In this document: positions 43,324 through 51,866 of the stretch, one piece after another
Layout: each line of letters begins with the position of its first letter
Numbering within the stretch: position 1 is the first letter of the stretch
Source of the DNA: JAWVFM01 sp038237625
GTDB lineage: Bacteria; Actinomycetota; Thermoleophilia; Solirubrobacterales; 70-9
NCBI GenBank assembly: GCA_038237625.1
Contig: JBBRYM010000014.1
Location: forward strand, 8,821 to 72,820
Direction of reading: 5' to 3'
Length of the DNA: 64,000 nucleotides
The notes under the pieces: model-generated
Database searches by the model: none
What the model saw: only the letters and a program-made list of their open reading frames with translations
Told to the model about the DNA's origin: nothing
Program-made: the position numbers and the translations under genes

Positions 43324-44451
43324 ATGAATGTCGGGGTTCCAAAAGAATCGGTCGAGGGCGAGCGCCGGGTGGCGATCGTCCCCGACGTCGCCAAGTCGCT
43401 TGGCGAAAATGAGGTCGGTGCGACGGTCGAGTCCGGTGCCGGCGAGGGCTCCGGACACCCCGATTCCGAGTACTCGGACGCCGGTGCCACCGTCGTCGGA
43501 TCGGCCCAGGACGCCTGGGGGGCCGAGGTCGTCGCCCACGTCGCCGTGCCGAGGATGGACGAGATCGGCAAGCTCAGCTCCGGGCAGGTACTGATCGGCC
43601 ATCTGGCGCCGCTGACTTCGGCGGAGACGAACAAGGCCCTGGCCTCCGCCGGGGTCACGAGCTTCGCGATGGAATCGATCCCGCGGATCACCCGCGCGCA
43701 GTCGATGGACGCGCTCTCCTCGCAGGCCAACGTCGCGGGCTACGCCGCGACGCTCCTCGCGGCTCGCGAGGCCGGGCGGTTCTTTCCGATGATGACCACC
43801 GCGGCCGGCACGGTTGCGCCGGCGAAGGTCCTGGTGCTTGGCGCCGGCGTTGCCGGCCTGCAGGCGATCGCCACCGCCAAGCGGCTCGGGGCAGTTGTCA
43901 GCGGCTTCGACATCCGTCGGGCCGCCTGGGAGCAGATCAAGAGCCTCGGCGGCAGACCGCTGGAGCTGGACTTCATCCCCGACGCCGAGGGCGAGGGCGG
44001 CTACGCCAGGCCGCTGACCGACGAGGAGAACGAGCAGGTCCGCGAGGCGCTCGCCGAGAACGCGAAGCGCCAGGACGTGATCATCACGACGGCGCAGATC
44101 CCCGGCCGCCCGGCGCCCACGCTCATCACGGCCGAAGCGGTGCGCGGCATGCAGACGGGATCGGTGATCGTCGATCTCGCGGCGGATTCCGGCGGCAACT
44201 GCGAGCTTTCGAAGCCCGGTGAGACCGTCGTTGAGGGAGGAGTGAAGGTCATCGGCCCCTCCAACCTTGCGAGCGCGATGGCCACGCACGCCTCGCAGCT
44301 CTACGCCAAGAACATCGAGAACCTCCTTGGTCTCTTGGTAAGCGAGGACGGCAAGCTCAGCCTGAACTTCGACGACGAGATCATCGCCGCGGCCTGCATC
44401 ACGCACGAGGGCAAGATCCGCAACGAGCGCGCGGCTGGAGCAGGTGGGTGA
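43324..44451 (+). CDS. pntAA: Re/Si-specific NAD(P) transhydrogenase subunit alpha, part 1 (PntAA)
   Basis: A 375-residue NAD(H)-binding soluble subunit (domain I) of the proton-translocating transhydrogenase. MNVGVPKE..VEGERRVAI at the N-terminus, the RITRAQSMDALSSQANVAGY loop and the GAGVAGLQAIATAKRLGA Rossmann motif are diagnostic. The alpha subunit is split into two genes; part 2 follows after a 61-bp gap that holds the two-hairpin element. Confidence 0.95.
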   Translation: MNVGVPKESVEGERRVAIVPDVAKSLGENEVGATVESGAGEGSGHPDSEYSDAGATVVGSAQDAWGAEVVAHVAVPRMDEIGKLSSGQVLIGHLAPLTSAETNKALASAGVTSFAMESIPRITRAQSMDALSSQANVAGYAATLLAAREAGRFFPMMTTAAGTVAPAKVLVLGAGVAGLQAIATAKRLGAVVSGFDIRRAAWEQIKSLGGRPLELDFIPDAEGEGGYARPLTDEENEQVREALAENAKRQDVIITTAQIPGRPAPTLITAEAVRGMQTGSVIVDLAADSGGNCELSKPGETVVEGGVKVIGPSNLASAMATHASQLYAKNIENLLGLLVSEDGKLSLNFDDEIIAAACITHEGKIRNERAAGAGG

Positions 44452-44512
44452 TGAGGTGCTTTAGCGCCGAAAGAGGCGTGTCAGGCGGCGAAGCCGCCGC
44501 AGAGGGTTGCTC
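44452..44512 (+). repeat. Dispersed two-hairpin element, copy C, in the pntAA-pntAB gap
   Basis: Hairpin 1 GGTGC-TTTA-GCGCC (44455-44468), linker GAAAGAGGCGTGTCAGG, hairpin 2 GGCGGC-GAA-GCCGCC (44484-44498). Compared with copies A and B the stem sequences differ but pairing is kept, and the TGAGG lead and TTTA loop match copy B. The pntAB ribosome site AGAGGG follows directly (44501-44506), so the element could influence pntAB translation as well as mRNA ends. Confidence 0.6.
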
Positions 44513-44824
44513 ATGACCCTGATCACCGAGATCACGATCTTTGTGCTCGCTGCCTTCGTCGGCTTCGAGGTGATCGCGAAGGTGCCGACGATGTTGCACA
44601 CCCCACTCATGTCGCAGACGAACGCGATCCACGGCATCGTCCTGCTGGGCGGCCTGATCGTGGTGGGCCTCTCCAACGACCTGCTCGACGAGGTCATCGG
44701 CACGATCGCGATCGCCTTCGGGACGATCAACATCGTCGGCGGGTTCATGGTCACGGACCGGATGCTCGGCATGTTCGTGCGGAAACCAAAGCCCGACGAA
44801 TCTCCCGGCGAGGCCGAGAAGTGA
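44513..44824 (+). CDS. pntAB: NAD(P) transhydrogenase subunit alpha, part 2 (PntAB)
   Basis: A 103-residue membrane protein with three helices; ITEITIFVLAAFVGFEVIAK opens it and LLGGLIVVGL and IAFGTINIVGGFMVTDRML follow, as in the second half of split PntA. ATG 44513 is favoured over TTG 44507 because AGAGGG is suitably placed. It forms the membrane part with PntB. Confidence 0.92.
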   Translation: MTLITEITIFVLAAFVGFEVIAKVPTMLHTPLMSQTNAIHGIVLLGGLIVVGLSNDLLDEVIGTIAIAFGTINIVGGFMVTDRMLGMFVRKPKPDESPGEAEK

Positions 44825-46242
44825 GCGCGCTCGCGGTCCTCAACCCCACCGCGGCGGGGACCCAGCTCCTCTACATCGCCGCCTTCTCGCTCTTTATCTA
44901 CGGCATCCGGCAGGGCACCCATCCCACCACTGCGAAGCAGGGCAACCAGATCGCCGCCGGCGGCATGGTCATCGCGGTCGTCACGACCCTGCTGCTGGAC
45001 GGCATCGGCAACTGGGGCCTGATCGCCACCGGCCTGGCGATCGGCGGCGCCGTGGGGGTCGTCGCCTCGCAGCGAGTGCAGATGACCGAGATGCCGCAGA
45101 TGGTCGCTCTCTACAACGGCGTCGGGGGCGGGGCGGTCGCTCTGATCGCCTGGTCTGAGTTTCGCCACGACCTCTCGCTGGGCGGATCGATCCCCCTCGA
45201 CACCTTCGTCCCGACCCTGTTTTCGATGGTGGTCGGCTCGATCTCCTTCTGGGGGTCGAACATCGCCTTCGGCAAGCTCCAGGGGCTGATCTCGGGCCAG
45301 CCGGTAAAGGTGCCCGGCCAGCAGGTGCTGAACGCCCTGCTGGTAGTCGGAATCGTCGCCGGCTGCATAGTCCTGGGGCTCGACCACGACTCCGGCCCCC
45401 CCCAGGGCCTCTTCGTCGGGGTCCTCATCGCCGCCGCCGTCCTCGGCAACCTCTTCGTTCTGCCGATCGGCGGCGCGGACATGCCCGTCGTGATCTCACT
45501 GCTGAACGCGTTCACGGGGCTTTCCGCCGCGGCCGCCGGAATTGCGCTCGACAACGTCGCGCTGATCGTGGCCGGCACGCTCGTCGGCTCATCGGGAACC
45601 ATCCTCACCCTGGAGATGGCGACGGCGATGAACCGCTCCGTCGCAAACGTGCTCTTCGCCGGTTTCGGGGCGTTACCGGAGGGCGCCGTGGCCGGCGGCG
45701 GGGAGGACCGCCCGGTCACTTCGATCGGGGCGCAGGACGCCGCGATCAAGCTCGCGTACGCCGACTCCGTCGTTTTCGTGCCCGGCTACGGCATGGCGGT
45801 CGCGCAGGCCCAGCACGCCGTCAAGGAGCTCGCCAACGAGCTCGAGAAGAAGGGCGTGCAGGTCAACTACGCGATTCATCCCGTCGCGGGGCGGATGCCC
45901 GGCCACATGAACGTCTTGCTCGCGGAGGCCGACGTTCCCTACGAGCAGCTGCGCGAGATGGAGGAGATCAACCCGGAGATGCCGCAGACCGACGTCGCGG
46001 TCGTCATCGGCGCCAACGACGTGACCAACCCCGCGGCCAAGGACGATCCGGACAGCCCGATTGCGGGGATGCCGATCATCGAGGTCAACCAGGCCCACGA
46101 GGTGATCGTCATCAAGCGCTCGCTCTCACCCGGCTTTGCCGGCATCGACAACGACCTCTTCTACCAGCCCAACACCTCGATGCTGTTCGCCGACGCCAAG
46201 CAGGCGGCGGCGGACATAGCGGGCGAGGTCGGCGAGCTGTAG
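44821..46242 (+). CDS. pntB: NAD(P) transhydrogenase subunit beta (PntB)
   Basis: A 473-residue subunit: about nine membrane helices, then the NADP(H)-binding domain III with PGYGMAVAQAQHAVKEL, HPVAGRMPGHMNVLLAEA (given in two pieces) and VVIGANDVTNPAA. GTG 44821 overlaps the pntAB stop by 4 bp. With PntAA/PntAB it couples the proton gradient to NADPH formation from NADH. Confidence 0.95.
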   Translation: MSALAVLNPTAAGTQLLYIAAFSLFIYGIRQGTHPTTAKQGNQIAAGGMVIAVVTTLLLDGIGNWGLIATGLAIGGAVGVVASQRVQMTEMPQMVALYNGVGGGAVALIAWSEFRHDLSLGGSIPLDTFVPTLFSMVVGSISFWGSNIAFGKLQGLISGQPVKVPGQQVLNALLVVGIVAGCIVLGLDHDSGPPQGLFVGVLIAAAVLGNLFVLPIGGADMPVVISLLNAFTGLSAAAAGIALDNVALIVAGTLVGSSGTILTLEMATAMNRSVANVLFAGFGALPEGAVAGGGEDRPVTSIGAQDAAIKLAYADSVVFVPGYGMAVAQAQHAVKELANELEKKGVQVNYAIHPVAGRMPGHMNVLLAEADVPYEQLREMEEINPEMPQTDVAVVIGANDVTNPAAKDDPDSPIAGMPIIEVNQAHEVIVIKRSLSPGFAGIDNDLFYQPNTSMLFADAKQAAADIAGEVGEL

Positions 46243-46358
46243 CTAGGCCGGCCGGTCCCGCATAGAGTGCCTGGCCGGTCCTCGCCGAGGATGCCGTTGG
46301 GAACAGCGGCCTCCCGTGGCGCAGCTCAGCCTCTATAAGAGCGGCAAGTCAGAGCTTC

Positions 46359-46637
46359 TCATTCAGCTCCCCCGTCGGTTTGCTTGATTCTCGGTTGCCG
46401 CACCCGCGGCACCAGCCACCCGATCAGCACGCCGAGCACCACCGCGATCAGCAAGGCGAAGATCAGCGGGGTCTGGGTCTTGGCGAAGAAGAAGTGGACC
46501 TCCACCTTCTGCGAGTTCTGGGCGACGAAGATGATCAGCAGCAGCACGATCGTGCCGATTGCCCAATGCTTCCAGTTCGTCCCGCCGCTCTTCAGGGGCG
46601 GCAGGGGGTCCGAGCCGGGTGATCGCTGAACTTCCAC
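46359..46637 (-). CDS. LapA domain (DUF1049) membrane protein
   Basis: About 92 residues with two hydrophobic helices (around TNWKHWAIGTIVLLLIIFVA and TPLIFALLIAVVLGVLIGWL), with QNSQKVEVHFFF between them: the signature of LapA-domain proteins. The start is uncertain: GTG 46637 or an upstream GTG at 46673. Convergent to pntB. Confidence 0.75.
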   Translation of the reverse strand: MEVQRSPGSDPLPPLKSGGTNWKHWAIGTIVLLLIIFVAQNSQKVEVHFFFAKTQTPLIFALLIAVVLGVLIGWLVPRVRQPRIKQTDGGAE

Positions 46638-46703
46638 GATCGCGACTCTAACCCCTGACGTTGCGTCAATCACATGCGCGGAGCCCGCTCCTAGCTTGGC
46701 TTC

Positions 46704-47615
46704 GTGGTTTCCACATCATCGATTCGCTCGCAGGATGGGCAGAGCTCGGTGGAGTGGGTGGGGCTCGTCTCTCTCGTCGGGGCAGCGATCCTCGCCATCC
46801 TCGCGGTCTTCGCCGGGCGAGCTCCTGGCGTTGGTTTGGCGCGAGCCATTGCGGCGAAGATCGTGTGCGCGGCAGGGGTGGGGGAGGGCTGCGCGGCCGC
46901 GATCGCGGATCCGCTGACGGCGGCCTACGGGGAACTGACGGCGAAGCTCGTTCGCGACGACGCGCCGCGCCTTGTCTACGAGGCCGACTCGAGCGCGCTT
47001 CCGGTCGACTTCCGGAGCTGCCGGGGATCGATTTGCGGCAATGGCCCCCGATCCGGCGCGGTGACGAAGTCGAACACCGGCGCGCCGGCGACGGCATTCG
47101 TGCACGTCGTCGACTGTAGGCCGGACGCGATCGCCACAACCGAGCGCGCTGGCTTTGACTGTGGCGACGGGCGCGCCGGCAACCTCTACGTGCAGTACTG
47201 GCTCTACTACGAGGACTCGACCAGCCTGCGAAATCTGCCGGGAGGCGTCGGCTTCCACCAGGACGATTGGGAGAGCTTCGACGTTCGTATCACCCCCGAC
47301 GGCGTTGCCAATCGCGCGAGCTCCCACCACGGCTACAACTACGACGGCGGCGTCGGGAGCTGGCTCTCCGACGCAGGCATCGTCCACCGCTCCGCCTGGG
47401 GTGCTGCGACCGGCACCGAGTACGTCTCCGGCGGCAGCCACGCAGGCCACGTCCACGAGGACGGCCCGCCCTCGCTCGAGCGCTGGACTCCAGCCGGCGC
47501 GCTCCAGCTGATACCGATCGAGTCGCTGTCGCGCGCCGCGCGCCGAACGCGCTTCGCCATCGACGCCCCGTGGCGCAAGGACGTCTACCGCGACCCGGAG
47601 AGCGAGGGGACGTGA
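46704..47615 (+). CDS. Surface protein with prepilin-like N-terminus and Vps62-like body
   Basis: A 303-residue exported protein. Its start, SQDGQSSVEWVGLVSLVGAA, resembles the short signal and hydrophobic helix of TadE/Flp-like pilins (GQ then E at position +5). The body contains paired cysteines (CRGSICG), NLYVQYWLYYEDST and VGFHQDDWESFDVRITPDG, a lectin-like pattern reminiscent of Vps62-type proteins. No enzyme motif is seen. It may be a pilus-associated or envelope protein; function unknown. Confidence 0.7.
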   Translation: MVSTSSIRSQDGQSSVEWVGLVSLVGAAILAILAVFAGRAPGVGLARAIAAKIVCAAGVGEGCAAAIADPLTAAYGELTAKLVRDDAPRLVYEADSSALPVDFRSCRGSICGNGPRSGAVTKSNTGAPATAFVHVVDCRPDAIATTERAGFDCGDGRAGNLYVQYWLYYEDSTSLRNLPGGVGFHQDDWESFDVRITPDGVANRASSHHGYNYDGGVGSWLSDAGIVHRSAWGAATGTEYVSGGSHAGHVHEDGPPSLERWTPAGALQLIPIESLSRAARRTRFAIDAPWRKDVYRDPESEGT

Positions 47616-47673
47616 GGGACGAGACCCAGGCGCTCTTGCGGGGGTCGCATCGACTCTCTACTGTCGTCCGTAG

Positions 47674-48924
47674 GTGCAGGGGAATTCATGGGTCGACACC
47701 CCACGTCCGGCGCGCCGCCGGCTGCTCGCGTGGCCGTTGGTGCTGGCTATCGCCTGCGCGGTGGCCAGCCCACTGACAGCGAGAGCTGAGCTGCGCGGCG
47801 GCGGGGTGGGACTTCCGGGAAGTGGGCACCACCACCACGGCAGAGGCGCAGCGGACCCGGTTTTCGCCGGTCAGGGAATGTGGATCTGGTACGTCGGCGC
47901 TTCTAATCACGGCAAGGTTGGTTCGATCATCCGCAAGGCGAAGAGCCATGGAATCCGGACGCTCTTCATCAAGAGCGCAGACGGCCGCAACCGCTGGAGC
48001 CAGTTCTCGCCCGCCCTCGTCAGCAAGCTTCACGCCGCCCACCTGAACGTCTGCGGCTGGCAATTCGTCTACGGAACCAGTCCGAAGGCCGAGGCGGTCG
48101 CCGGGGCTCAGGCCAAGCGCGATGGCGCGGACTGCATGATCATCGACGCCGAGTCGGCGTACGAGGGACGCTACGCGGAGGCCGTCACCTACGTCTCAGA
48201 GCTCCGCAAGCTCGTCGGCAATCGCTATCCGCTCGGGCTTGCCGGCTTCCCCTATGTCGACTACCACCCGGCCTTTCCCTACTCGGTTTTCCTCGGCCCC
48301 GGCGGCGCCCGGCAGAACTTGCCGCAGCTCTACTGGCACACGATCGGCACCAGCGTCGCCACCGGCTACCTGCACACGTATCTCTTCAACCGCATCTATG
48401 GTCGCCCGATCGAGCCGCTCGGCCAGACCTACGCCGACCCGCCCGCTCGCGAGGTGAAGCTGTTTCGACGCTACGCGCGGGCGTATCGCATGACCGGGCT
48501 TTCCTGGTGGGACTGGCAGGAGACAGCCCCCGGGTCGTGGCGGGCGATTGGAAAGCGCCATCTCAACCGGATGATTGCCATCGATCGCAGCGAGCTCTAC
48601 CCGACGCTGGGCCACAGGGCGACGGGCGATCCCGTGGTGTGGGCTCAGGAGCACCTGAACGGCGCCGGCTACGGCGTCAAGGTGAGTGGCAAGCTGAACG
48701 TGGAGACCTCGGATGCGCTCACCAGGTTCCAGCACCGGGTCGGGATCGCTCGCACAGGCATCCTCGACAGCGCAACGTGGAAACGACTCCTGAGGGTGCG
48801 GCCGCAGATGGTCGACTGGGCCCGCCATTCCGGCAAGTCCGCGGCCGCCTCCGCGCCGGCTTCGGCAAGTCTCGGCCCGGTTCGCAACGAGATCCCGGGC
48901 AGGCTCGGCGCCGCTCATAGATAA
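47674..48924 (+). CDS. Secreted glycoside hydrolase-like protein with peptidoglycan-binding domain
   Basis: A 416-residue exported protein. Signal peptide near residues 14-38. Residues about 65-300 look like a TIM-barrel hydrolase (GMWIWYVG, GIRTLFIKSADGRNRWSQF, CMIIDAESAYEG with acidic residues, GLSWWDWQE). A C-terminal peptidoglycan-binding module follows (about 305-375: VVWAQEHLNGAGYGVKVSG, DALTRFQHRVGI). Likely a cell-wall enzyme or binding protein; the catalytic residues are not proven. GTG 47674 start. Confidence 0.75.
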   Translation: MQGNSWVDTPRPARRRLLAWPLVLAIACAVASPLTARAELRGGGVGLPGSGHHHHGRGAADPVFAGQGMWIWYVGASNHGKVGSIIRKAKSHGIRTLFIKSADGRNRWSQFSPALVSKLHAAHLNVCGWQFVYGTSPKAEAVAGAQAKRDGADCMIIDAESAYEGRYAEAVTYVSELRKLVGNRYPLGLAGFPYVDYHPAFPYSVFLGPGGARQNLPQLYWHTIGTSVATGYLHTYLFNRIYGRPIEPLGQTYADPPAREVKLFRRYARAYRMTGLSWWDWQETAPGSWRAIGKRHLNRMIAIDRSELYPTLGHRATGDPVVWAQEHLNGAGYGVKVSGKLNVETSDALTRFQHRVGIARTGILDSATWKRLLRVRPQMVDWARHSGKSAAASAPASASLGPVRNEIPGRLGAAHR

Positions 48925-48974
48925 TCGCCCAGTGGCCGTCACTTCCGGCGAAACGTTGTGGGGAGCCCCGCTAA

Positions 48975-51119
48975 ATGGCGGAGCTTGAAGTCGGCTCGGT
49001 CTTTGCCGGCCATCGCATAGAGGGGATCGCCGGTCGCGGTGGCATGGGCGTCGTTTATCGCGCGACGCATCTGGCGCTCGACCATGTCGTCGCCATGAAG
49101 GTCATCTCGGCCGGCCTTGCCGGCGACGAGGTGTTCCGCGAGCGCTTTCGCAGCGAGTCGCGCATCGCCGTCTCGATCCGACACCCGAACGTGGTCCCGA
49201 TCCATCACGCCGGCGAGGAGAACGGACTGATCTTCGTGACGATGGACCTGATCGAGGGCACGGACCTGCGCCGCCTGATCAACAAGGAGGGCAAGCTCGA
49301 GCCAAAGCGCGCTGTCGACCTGATTCGCCAAGCCGCCGCGGCGCTCGACGCGGCCCACTCGAAGGGCCTCGTACACCGCGACGTCAAGCCGGGCAACATC
49401 CTGCTCGAGGAGCGGCCCGAGGGCGAGCACGCCTACCTCACCGACTTTGGCCTCACCAAGAGGATCGAGGCCACGAGCGGCGTTACCGCCACGGGAGCGT
49501 TCGTAGGCACCCTCGACTACGTCGCGCCCGAGCAGATCAAGGGCGCCCGCACCGACGCGCGCACCGACGTCTACGCGTTGGGCTGCGTGCTCTACGAGCT
49601 ACTCACCGGCCAGCCGCCCTTCGCCACGCAGGAGGAGAAGGTGGCGAAGATCTACGCCCATCTCCAGGAGGAACCGCCACCGCTCCTCGCTCGCGGCCGG
49701 GGCCTTCCAGAGGACCTCGACGAGGTCGTCGTCCGGGCCCTCTCGAAGGAGCCGGGCGATCGCTTCCCCTCGGCCGGCGACCTCGCTCGCGCCGCCGGGG
49801 CTGCGCTCGAGTCGAAGCCTGTCGCCGTCGCCGAGCACACCGTTGCGGTCGGCGCCGCCGCGCCCGACAGCGACCCGGCTCTGCCGGATGCCACCGAGGC
49901 CGCCTCGCCGCCGTCCGGCGCGATCGCAGACGTCACCGTGGCCAGCGAACCGGACGATGCGGTCGCTGCTGCCGGGGCCGCTTCGGCCAAGCCGCCCGGC
50001 CCGCGCTCGGCCGAGACGGTCGCAGCGCCGAAGCCCAGGGGCCGCGAGGGATCGCGGATCCCGGGGACACCGGCAGTGCTCCTGGGCTTGGTCACGCTCG
50101 TGGTGGCTGTCGTGGCCGTGGCGGCGATCTCTTCGGGGGGAGGCAGCAGCTCGAGCACGACCACTCCGAGCCAGCCTGCGAACACCCCACGGCCCAAACC
50201 GGTCGACGCCGTCGGAGCCGGCTTTACGCCCGTCGCCGGGACGCCGGTGAACCTCGTCGACGGGGCGGACGTGCCCGGCGTGTGGGTGGCCAATCGTCTC
50301 AACGACACCGTCGTGCGCGTTGACCCCAACAATGGAAACGCCGGACCGGCGATCGCGGTGGGATCGAAGCCCGAGGGCATCGCGACCGGTGCCGGCGCGG
50401 TCTGGGTTGCGAACGCCGGCGACGGGACGCTTCAGAAGATCGAGCCGTCGGGGACGGGCGGGACCCCCGGAGCGCCGATTACCGTCGGAAGCGACCCGCG
50501 CGCGGTGGCGTTCGGCGATGGTTTCGTGTGGGTCGCCAACAGCGGCAGCAACTCGATCTCGAAGATCGACCCGACCACCAGCTCCGTCGTTGGCAAGGTC
50601 GACACAGGGACCGAGCCGCATGGCCTCGTGGTCGACAACGGGTTCCTTTATGTCGTCAACCGCGGAGATGCCGGCGGCAACGGCAGCGTCTGGAAGATCA
50701 ACGACAAAACCGGACAGATGGAGAACCAGGGCTCCGTCGGCGTAAATCCCAAGGAGATCACAGTCGCCAACGGCAAGGTGTGGGTCACCAACACGGACCA
50801 AGGCACGGTCTCGGTCCTCGATCCAGATTCGCTGAAGCCGCAGAGCACCATCCAGTTGCTGCCCGCCAGCTCGCCTCGCGGGATCACGGCGGGATTCGGG
50901 TCCATCTGGGTCGCGTTGGGCACGCTCGGCCGGGTGGGGCGCATCGACCCGGCTAGGGAAGAGCTCCTGCAGAGGCTTCACCTTCGAAAGAGCAAGACCG
51001 CGAAGGTCATCGACGCCGACGGCATCAGCGCGGGCCCGGGGGGCGTCTGGGTCACCAACGGCCTCTCCGGGGGGATCAGTCGCGTCAACCCCACCCCCAC
51101 GAACAACCAGCCGAAATAG
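48975..51119 (+). CDS. Transmembrane Ser/Thr protein kinase with extracellular propeller (PknB-like N-terminus)
   Basis: A 714-residue kinase. Kinase domain residues about 10-275: GRGGMGVVY glycine loop, AMKVI with the catalytic Lys, HRDVKPGNILL, TDFGLTKRI and APEQIKG. A Pro/Ala linker leads to one membrane helix (about 370-390), then a Ser/Thr-rich stretch and a propeller of YVTN/virginiamycin-lyase-like repeats (GVWVANRLNDTVVRVDP, AVWVANAGDGT, and so on, about 410-710). The propeller would sense an external ligand. An FHA-containing regulator gene converges on it. Confidence 0.9.
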   Translation: MAELEVGSVFAGHRIEGIAGRGGMGVVYRATHLALDHVVAMKVISAGLAGDEVFRERFRSESRIAVSIRHPNVVPIHHAGEENGLIFVTMDLIEGTDLRRLINKEGKLEPKRAVDLIRQAAAALDAAHSKGLVHRDVKPGNILLEERPEGEHAYLTDFGLTKRIEATSGVTATGAFVGTLDYVAPEQIKGARTDARTDVYALGCVLYELLTGQPPFATQEEKVAKIYAHLQEEPPPLLARGRGLPEDLDEVVVRALSKEPGDRFPSAGDLARAAGAALESKPVAVAEHTVAVGAAAPDSDPALPDATEAASPPSGAIADVTVASEPDDAVAAAGAASAKPPGPRSAETVAAPKPRGREGSRIPGTPAVLLGLVTLVVAVVAVAAISSGGGSSSSTTTPSQPANTPRPKPVDAVGAGFTPVAGTPVNLVDGADVPGVWVANRLNDTVVRVDPNNGNAGPAIAVGSKPEGIATGAGAVWVANAGDGTLQKIEPSGTGGTPGAPITVGSDPRAVAFGDGFVWVANSGSNSISKIDPTTSSVVGKVDTGTEPHGLVVDNGFLYVVNRGDAGGNGSVWKINDKTGQMENQGSVGVNPKEITVANGKVWVTNTDQGTVSVLDPDSLKPQSTIQLLPASSPRGITAGFGSIWVALGTLGRVGRIDPAREELLQRLHLRKSKTAKVIDADGISAGPGGVWVTNGLSGGISRVNPTPTNNQPK

Positions 51120-51127
51120 TCGCGCCC

Positions 51128-51164
51128 TGGCGCTTTATTCCCGCATAGCGGGGACAAAGCGCCA
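51128..51164. terminator. Nested inverted repeat between convergent kinase and FHA genes
   Basis: Outer arms TGGCGCTTT (51128-51136) and AAAGCGCCA (51156-51164) enclose inner arms CCCGC and GCGGG around ATA. The AT-rich outer base of the stem serves both directions. Probable bidirectional terminator; TGGCGCTTT also occurs in the inverted repeat at 6611-6690. Confidence 0.65.
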
Positions 51165-51171
51165 ATCGCCG

Positions 51172-51858
51172 CTACAGGTCGCGCTGGGTGACGAGACCCG
51201 TGCCCAGGGCCCGTTCGACCACCGCAACGCGCTTTCGGTTCTGGGGGAGGGCTTCGACTCCGAGCTTCTCGAAAAGCGCTCGCATGTGGGTCTTGACGGC
51301 GTCGACCGAGAGGTGCAGGGCGGCGGCGATCTCCTGGTTCGTGGCGGGGGTCGCAAAGGGCGGCGAGTCCTTGAACGGCCGGCAGAGCTCGATCAGCACT
51401 CTCTTCTGCGCCGGTGAGACCCCGACGGCGGCGCCGAGGTCGCCGGCGACTACGGTCGAATCGGCGTCGGCGTCGGCCGGAGCGCGGAACAAAACCGACG
51501 TCTTGCCAAAGCGGGCGATGTCGCCGTCGCGAAGGAGCTGGCGGCCGCTCACACGTTCCTCGTTGACATAGGAGCCGTTGGTGGACAGCCCGTCGTCGAC
51601 CACCGTGCAGGCGTCGCCCACGAGCTCGAAATGGGCGTGGAGCTTCGACACCTGGTCGTCGAACCCAAGCTGGACGTCGGCGGAGAGGCTGCGGCCGACC
51701 CAGAGGGAAGAAACACCTTCCTCGACCACCAAAATCTGCTGTTCGCCATCGCCGTCGCGGTAGACGAGGAAGGGCCGGCCGAGGCGCTCGGCCTCGATCT
51801 GAGCCTTCAGCTCGACCGCGGTCGCGGCGCGCGGGCCCTGGGCGGGGTCGGCCATCAT
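51172..51858 (-). CDS. FHA domain plus HTH regulator
   Basis: A 228-residue protein. FHA domain at about residues 45-125: WVGRSLSADVQLGFDDQVSK, then KLHAHF and TNGSYVNEERV, the residues that bind phosphothreonine. A LuxR-like HTH lies at about 170-205 (TNQEIAAALHLSVDAVKTHM). The FHA module should dock on a phosphorylated kinase or its targets; the adjacent Ser/Thr kinase is the prime candidate. Start ATG 51858. Confidence 0.85.
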   Translation of the reverse strand: MMADPAQGPRAATAVELKAQIEAERLGRPFLVYRDGDGEQQILVVEEGVSSLWVGRSLSADVQLGFDDQVSKLHAHFELVGDACTVVDDGLSTNGSYVNEERVSGRQLLRDGDIARFGKTSVLFRAPADADADSTVVAGDLGAAVGVSPAQKRVLIELCRPFKDSPPFATPATNQEIAAALHLSVDAVKTHMRALFEKLGVEALPQNRKRVAVVERALGTGLVTQRDL

Positions 51859-51866
51859 GGGTCCGG

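Noticed and set aside
46318..46372. tRNA-like stretch (GTGGCGCAGCTC ... GAGC)
   Set aside because: A D-arm-like stem is present but the loop lacks GG and no T-arm GTTCAA motif or acceptor stem can be drawn.
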